Source: Lachnoclostridium phytofermentans (GTDB lineage: Bacteria > Bacillota > Clostridia > Lachnospirales > Lachnospiraceae). Taken from it: a stretch of DNA of 9,513 bases. Both the position numbers and the translations under genes were made by a program. How positions within the stretch are numbered: position 1 is the first letter of the stretch; every line of letters starts with the position of its first letter. The stretch covers positions 1 through 9,513 of the forward strand of contig DPVV01000597.1 in NCBI GenBank assembly GCA_003526525.1. The letters are read 5' to 3'. Below the pieces are notes generated by a model. The model was not told the origin of the DNA and searched no databases. It saw nothing but the letters and a program-made list of their open reading frames with translations. Shown piece after piece: positions 6,347 to 9,513 of the stretch.

Positions 6347-6697
6347 TTATTTATTTAAATACTCACGTAAATAAACAACATTTCCATCTGGATCATAGAA
6401 ACTCATATTACAGGTACCCCAAGGTCTTATGGCAGGTTCTTCTTTGATTTTTGCTCCTAGTGCCTTCACCTTTTCATATTCTCTTTCTATATCTTCTACG
6501 GTAAAAGCAATACAGATGTTTTGATTTTTGTTATTTTTCACACTTCCATCATCATAGATTGTTAACATCGTTTCCTGTCCTATGATTGTCTGATGAATGG
6601 CATCGTTACTACTATTTTCAACCTCAAGTAATGCTTTATAAAAATCTGACATTCGAATCACTTGGTTGGTTAGTAATGAAACTTCTCCAAGCCTCAT
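6347..6697 (-). CDS. VOC-superfamily (glyoxalase/bleomycin-resistance-like) protein
   Basis: This 116-residue protein has the vicinal-oxygen-chelate fold pattern of two beta-alpha-beta-beta-beta halves. The first half holds VIRMSDFYKALL. The second holds NICIAFTVEDIEREYEKVKALGAKI (60-84), then RPWG (91-94) and FYDPDGNVVYLREY (100-113), the classic VOC C-terminal signature. Single-module VOC proteins of this size usually dimerise and include metalloenzymes such as glyoxalase I, thiol transferases for fosfomycin, and metal-free drug-binding proteins. The usual histidine at the first metal position is not obvious (GEVSLLT at the N-terminus), so substrate and metal use cannot be assigned. AAGGAGGGG at 6709-6717 supports the start. 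It has its own promoter and appears monocistronic. Confidence 0.85.
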   Translation of the reverse strand: MRLGEVSLLTNQVIRMSDFYKALLEVENSSNDAIHQTIIGQETMLTIYDDGSVKNNKNQNICIAFTVEDIEREYEKVKALGAKIKEEPAIRPWGTCNMSFYDPDGNVVYLREYLNK

Positions 6698-6754
6698 ATA
6701 ATTTCCGTCCCCTCCTTTTCGAATAGTCGTAAAACGAAATGCATTAACAATCTA

Positions 6755-6783
6755 ATTATAACAAATATACCCCCTTATTCCAA
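6755..6783 (-). promoter_or_regulatory. Predicted promoter for the VOC gene
   Basis: On the minus strand TTGGAA (6783-6778) is followed after 17 bases by a perfect TATAAT (6760-6755). The -10 is preceded by TGT, giving an extended -10 (TGTTATAAT). The start of transcription would be near 6748, leaving a leader of about 50 bases. Confidence 0.75.
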
Positions 6784-6820
6784 CTTACATTTTCCTTACG
6801 CTCATACCTGTTCAATATCA

Positions 6821-6936
6821 GTGTGAAAAATCTTGATTTTTCATACCACATTTCATTCCTGTTCAGCAGGCTGGATATTTACGCCGAGGACGATGCAGGC
6901 ACAAATATCCGTGTGAAAAATCTTGATTTTTCACAC
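6821..6936. repeat. Palindromic element with twin hairpins 90 bases apart
   Basis: The sequence GTGTGAAAAATC followed by TT and its reverse complement occurs at 6911-6936 as a perfect 26-base palindrome. It occurs again at 6821-6846 with one change (C to T, which still pairs as G-U in RNA). The two copies are exactly 90 bases apart. Between them GGATATTT (6873-6880) pairs with AAATATCC (6903-6910), with an inner GCC/GGC stem, and CCTG/CAGG makes a small extra stem at 6858-6870. The whole thus folds as a row of hairpins. Such structure is typical of small dispersed palindromic elements or MITE-like repeats. It also separates the two divergent transcription units. Confidence 0.75.
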
Positions 6937-6943
6937 TACATTC

Positions 6944-6972
6944 TTGACATTAAGATTGGTTCTGAGTAATCT
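6944..6972 (+). promoter_or_regulatory. Candidate promoter for the 538-residue protein gene
   Basis: A perfect TTGACA (6944-6949) starts eight bases after the second palindrome. With a 17-base spacer the -10 would be TAATCT (6967-6972), which is weak; TATAAA at 6972-6977 is too far for the same -35. The poor -10 suggests a promoter needing an activator, or an alternative sigma factor, but this is inference. Confidence 0.4.
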
Positions 6973-7015
6973 ATAAACAAAGGTCTACTAAGAGTAGCCA
7001 TAGGAGGGAAACGAT

Positions 7016-7093
7016 ATGTCTGACAACAGATTGGCGAAGATTGACCACAAGGAGGATTCGCTATGGATAAGCTATTGTTTAGCCGTATCATAG
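7016..7093 (+). CDS. 25-codon ORF overlapping the next gene
   Basis: An ATG at 7016 lies seven bases after a strong AGGAGGG (7002-7008). It opens a 25-residue frame, MSDNRLAKIDHKEDSLWISY followed by CLAVS, that stops at 7091-7093. It overlaps the first 31 bases of the 538-residue protein gene in another frame. The AAGGAGGA site for the larger gene lies inside it, an arrangement typical of translational coupling. It could be a coupling leader peptide or the stump of a formerly longer upstream gene, such as a regulator, lost by deletion. No family is recognisable at this length. Confidence 0.45.
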   Translation: MSDNRLAKIDHKEDSLWISYCLAVS

Positions 7094-8679
7094 TAGGTAT
7101 CGCCATCATTTTGGCTGTTATCGTGGGCTTGGGATGTGTTATGAATCGTTTATCGAATGACAATTACAATGGAGAATTCACTCTTCAAGAAACACCTCAA
7201 AGATACGTTTTATCAGGCGGAAATTCGTTTGAAACTATGCCCACAGTGATACTTTACCAAAATGGGAATGCAAAACTTTCGCAGCCCCTAATCAGCAGTT
7301 ACGCTCTTATTGGTATAGGCCACTATAAGGTAAACGGTGATGAACTTGTTGTTTCCTATGAAGATAACAAAGGTGTTACTTTTACCATTTCAAACGGTGG
7401 TAATACACTGACTGTTAAATCCGTAAACCTTGGCTTTGTCAAGGTCGGTGATACATACAAGTATCAGTCAAACTCCGACTACCTAAACATAGGAAGCAAA
7501 GTTGATGGTGAAATACTGACTTTAGATATACTGCGTGAACTTGCGAAAAAAGGTGCAGATTTAACGGCCGACGATTTTATAAAGTACACGCACGTTGACA
7601 TTGACCCTGATTATCATGTCTTTGATATAGAAGGCGAATATATGCTAACAGTCATTAATGATGCTAATGGTAATATGACATGTACACTTGAATGTAATTC
7701 GAGTGGTGATATTTTCCCACTTCACTTAAATGGCTCAACAGGCTATGTGCTAGAAGATTATTTAGGGTTCTCCATAACCCCGAAATATCAACCATGTGAA
7801 TGGGTAGATTACTATAGCAAAGCCGAAATGCCATGGGGGAAAAGTAATGATTTAACACTGCCATATTTCCTCGATGTGACATTTACTTGGACAGCTGGTG
7901 AGGTCATGGCCGGTGATCAAAAATTTATAATAGGTATACCCGTATGGAATGTATACTTGGCTGACCTCACAAACGATGGAATCCCAGAGTTTTGCGCGAC
8001 TGTCAGTATGGGTTTTGGTGCTATTGACACACATATCGTTGTGTATGATTATGCTAACGATAAACAATATGTTTTAGAAGACAGAATGTATTATGACTAC
8101 TATCTATCTTTGCAGGATGGACGGTTGATGGTGACGCAGACAAAGTATAACAGCAACAAGCCACTTGTATCAGGCGAGTTGCTTATAATAAACGGCGAAC
8201 TTTACAGATTCGGTGAGCCAACGCTTAAAGATTTACCCGATGACTATGGGACTTACGACAAAAAAAACGACGCAATCCGCGATGGCGTATATATAAATGT
8301 CCATGGTGTAGAGATATATAATCAGCAGGTAGTGGACGATTTTTACAAGAGCGTTCACGCAGGAAGCGCGGCGTTTATGCGAACAATTGATTACACAGAC
8401 GAGGGTGACCCGATAATCACCGATTACCAGTATGACGGATCGTTATTCACAGTTACGACTGACACCACTCGCGACCGTTTCGGCTTGCCAGATATTTATA
8501 CAAAAACGTACAACTTTCTTATTCCATATGACCGCTATGAACCTGCAGGAATTCCAATACCGTATTTTTTGAGTAACGACAAAAATATCTACAAAGGTAC
8601 GCAAGGCAGTGAGGGTGTAGAGCTAAAAAGTGAACTTGGCAGAATCCCTTCACCATCCGATAATGTTGAAAATCCGTAA
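7063..8679 (+). CDS. Membrane-anchored modular protein of unknown function, DUF4362-like C-terminus
   Basis: The 538-residue product starts with one hydrophobic segment (about 9-25) after a short Lys/Arg-containing head. It is therefore probably anchored with the rest outside the cell. Cys25 follows GLG, a poor lipobox, so a lipoprotein is unlikely. Residues about 36-133 form a beta-rich module (MPTVILYQNGN...LISSYALIGIGHYKV...DELVVSYED). From memory it resembles extracytoplasmic segments of clostridial BlaR1-like and hypothetical proteins. Residues 150-385 form a second region with LADLTNDGIPEF (299-310), an FG-GAP/VCBS-like Asp-rich loop, and VVYDYANDKQYVLEDR. Residues about 400-485 (GVYINVHGVEIYN, TDEGDPIITDYQYDG, TTDTTRDRFG) look like DUF4362. 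AAGGAGGA at 7049-7056 supports the start. CGC, GCG and similar codons seem commoner here than in the neighbours, a possible sign of transfer. Function is unknown; an envelope sensor or binding protein is a guess. Confidence 0.85.
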   Translation: MDKLLFSRIIVGIAIILAVIVGLGCVMNRLSNDNYNGEFTLQETPQRYVLSGGNSFETMPTVILYQNGNAKLSQPLISSYALIGIGHYKVNGDELVVSYEDNKGVTFTISNGGNTLTVKSVNLGFVKVGDTYKYQSNSDYLNIGSKVDGEILTLDILRELAKKGADLTADDFIKYTHVDIDPDYHVFDIEGEYMLTVINDANGNMTCTLECNSSGDIFPLHLNGSTGYVLEDYLGFSITPKYQPCEWVDYYSKAEMPWGKSNDLTLPYFLDVTFTWTAGEVMAGDQKFIIGIPVWNVYLADLTNDGIPEFCATVSMGFGAIDTHIVVYDYANDKQYVLEDRMYYDYYLSLQDGRLMVTQTKYNSNKPLVSGELLIINGELYRFGEPTLKDLPDDYGTYDKKNDAIRDGVYINVHGVEIYNQQVVDDFYKSVHAGSAAFMRTIDYTDEGDPIITDYQYDGSLFTVTTDTTRDRFGLPDIYTKTYNFLIPYDRYEPAGIPIPYFLSNDKNIYKGTQGSEGVELKSELGRIPSPSDNVENP

Positions 8680-8691
8680 TCGGTTCTATCT

Positions 8692-8766
8692 GTTACAATA
8701 TCATGGGATTGATAAAGTTACACCAAAGTGGAATTAATAAAGTTACACTATCACGGGAATAATAAA
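8692..8766. repeat. Three tandem 25-base imperfect repeats
   Basis: Units at 8692-8716, 8717-8741 and 8742-8766 share the frame GTTAC at the start and ATAAA at the end. Units 1 and 3 are closest, with a shared CA-GGGA core (CATGGGAT and CACGGGAA). There are no spacers, so this is not a CRISPR array. The array is preceded by T, giving TGTTAC at its left edge. Multiple repeats of about this size next to a 5'-TG edge are known from the ends of IS21-family elements, and binding arrays for DNA-binding proteins look similar. No transposase gene is present in the window, so any IS here would be a remnant end. Confidence 0.75.
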
Positions 8767-8768
8767 GA

Positions 8769-8797
8769 TTGATAGCTTATGAGGTTCGAGATATAAT
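8769..8797 (+). promoter_or_regulatory. Predicted sigma-A promoter for the acyltransferase gene
   Basis: TTGATA (8769-8774) and a perfect TATAAT (8792-8797) are separated by 17 bases. The -35 begins two bases after the third 25-base repeat, so anything bound to the array would touch RNA polymerase. Transcription should start near 8804, about 35 bases before the gene. Confidence 0.75.
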
Positions 8798-8838
8798 GTA
8801 TCATGAAATACTAATTCGTAGCTAAGAAAGGGAAGGTT

Positions 8839-9513
8839 ATGATCGACTACTTTATAGAATTTTTTGAGAAATATGATTATCCGAAAGAAGCTATCAATGA
8901 TTTACTCTCCGCTTATCAAACTTTGCTCTCCAATCAAGATGCTAATTCCATATTTCAATCCATAGTAAAGCAATATGAGGTGGATGATACATTTATTATT
9001 AAAGACAGTTATCCACAATTAGAAGAGGTTGCAAGAAAAACAGATCTCAGCCCTTATACCATATATCTTCTCTTCTTTCTTTCTCTATCCAAAATAATGA
9101 AAGAAAAATACATAGCAAAAAATTATTCCATTAAAATATTTTATAAGTCTATGGCCGATTTAAAGTATAAGATGCTGGAGTGTTATAAGTTACATAATAT
9201 TTACGGGAACTGTGTTCCATGGTGGGAGGATGGATTTTTCCAATTAACCCGTATAGGTCTTGGACGTCTTCAGTATGAAATTGTTGAACACGATACCACT
9301 CTTGTTATTGGCGGTCATTTGATTTCCAAAGGAGATTCTGTAATAAATATGCACATTCCCTCAAGTGGTCCATTAACCGTACAAGATTGTATGGACTCCT
9401 TTGGCAAAGCTGCAGAGTTTTATAAGGAATATTTTAAAGAGCGCCCTACTGTGTTTGTATGCAACTCTTGGTTACTATTCCCTTATCACTTAGAGTTCCT
9501 TCCAAAGGATTCA
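8839..9513 (+). CDS. Acyltransferase-domain protein (NAT_N/GNAT_C type), 3' end outside window
   Basis: The first 225 codons are present and the frame is open to the window edge. Residues 1 to about 125 are helical (MIDYFIEFFEKYDYPKEAIN, then YTIYLLFFLSLSKIM) and fit the N-terminal helical domain of a clostridial two-domain acyltransferase family (Pfam NAT_N, from memory). From about 127 the GNAT-like C-terminal domain begins, with WWEDGFFQLTRIGLGRLQYE (128-147), MHIPSSGPLT (171-180), DSFGKAAEFYKEYF and CNSWLLFP (208-215), all characteristic of that family. The full protein is expected to be nearer 300 residues or more. The acyl donor and acceptor of this family are not established as far as I know. 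GGGAAGG at 8830-8836 lies close to the ATG and a good promoter precedes it, so the gene is transcribed independently of the 538-residue protein gene. Confidence 0.82.
   Translation, partial: MIDYFIEFFEKYDYPKEAINDLLSAYQTLLSNQDANSIFQSIVKQYEVDDTFIIKDSYPQLEEVARKTDLSPYTIYLLFFLSLSKIMKEKYIAKNYSIKIFYKSMADLKYKMLECYKLHNIYGNCVPWWEDGFFQLTRIGLGRLQYEIVEHDTTLVIGGHLISKGDSVINMHIPSSGPLTVQDCMDSFGKAAEFYKEYFKERPTVFVCNSWLLFPYHLEFLPKDS

Larger units (their letters stand above)
6698..7015. other. Divergent intergenic region
   Basis: This 318-base gap separates the minus-strand block from the plus-strand accessory genes. It holds the VOC gene promoter (6755-6783, minus), a palindromic repeat element (6821-6936) and a candidate plus-strand promoter (6944-6972), in that order. 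I see no additional coding region in it. Confidence 0.7.

Noticed and set aside
7063..7140. Lipoprotein signal with Cys25 in the 538-residue protein
   Set aside because: The residues before Cys25 are V-G-L-G. Gly at -3 does not fit the lipobox, so a simple membrane anchor is more likely.
8692..8766. CRISPR-like repeat array
   Set aside because: The 25-base units are directly adjacent with no spacers and differ in the middle, so this is a tandem repeat.
6821..8766. A complete insertion sequence bounded by the left palindromes and the right tandem repeats
   Set aside because: The two repeat types share no sequence, and the enclosed genes are not transposases.

Overview
The window looks like a chromosomal segment of a low-GC, spore-former-type Firmicute, most likely a Lachnospiraceae clostridium (Lachnoclostridium-like). 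The evidence is AT-rich DNA with strong AGGAGG-type ribosome binding sites and consensus sigma-A promoters, the conserved gene order ylxM-ffh-rpsP-khpA-rimM-trmD, and the clostridial character of the accessory proteins. This assignment is inference from protein and promoter style, not from a search.

Layout. Everything from about 6700 leftwards is read on the minus strand. At 390-1709 is a MATE-family efflux transporter. It is separated by a strong intrinsic terminator (1795-1840) from the translation and protein-targeting cluster at 1955-6028. In transcription order the cluster is ylxM (SRP-associated HTH protein), ffh (SRP GTPase), rpsP (ribosomal protein bS16), khpA (KH-domain RNA-binding protein), rimM (16S maturation factor) and trmD (tRNA m1G37 methyltransferase). 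The cluster is not one uniform operon. A textbook TTGACA-N17-TATAAT promoter drives ylxM-ffh, a second promoter precedes rpsP, and a long hairpin with a T-tract lies between khpA and rimM. The rplS gene that often follows trmD is absent. Upstream of ylxM, still on the minus strand, is a small VOC-family protein with its own promoter (6755-6783).

The right third is accessory and read on the plus strand. It begins with a 116-base palindromic element (6821-6936) holding two copies of one hairpin exactly 90 bases apart. A 25-codon ORF follows, overlapping a 538-residue membrane-anchored protein of unknown function (7063-8679). That protein appears modular, and its C-terminal part resembles the DUF4362 family. 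Next comes an array of three tandem 25-base imperfect repeats (8692-8766) abutting a good promoter. Last is the first 225 codons of a two-domain GNAT-like acyltransferase that runs off the window.

The points most worth a second look are: the modular 538-residue protein with its overlapping mini-ORF and flanking repeats; the 25-base repeat array, which resembles an IS21-type end or a protein-binding array; the Asp-to-Glu change at the TrmD catalytic-base position; and the perfect dyads placed at the predicted transcription starts of both ylxM-ffh and rpsP.
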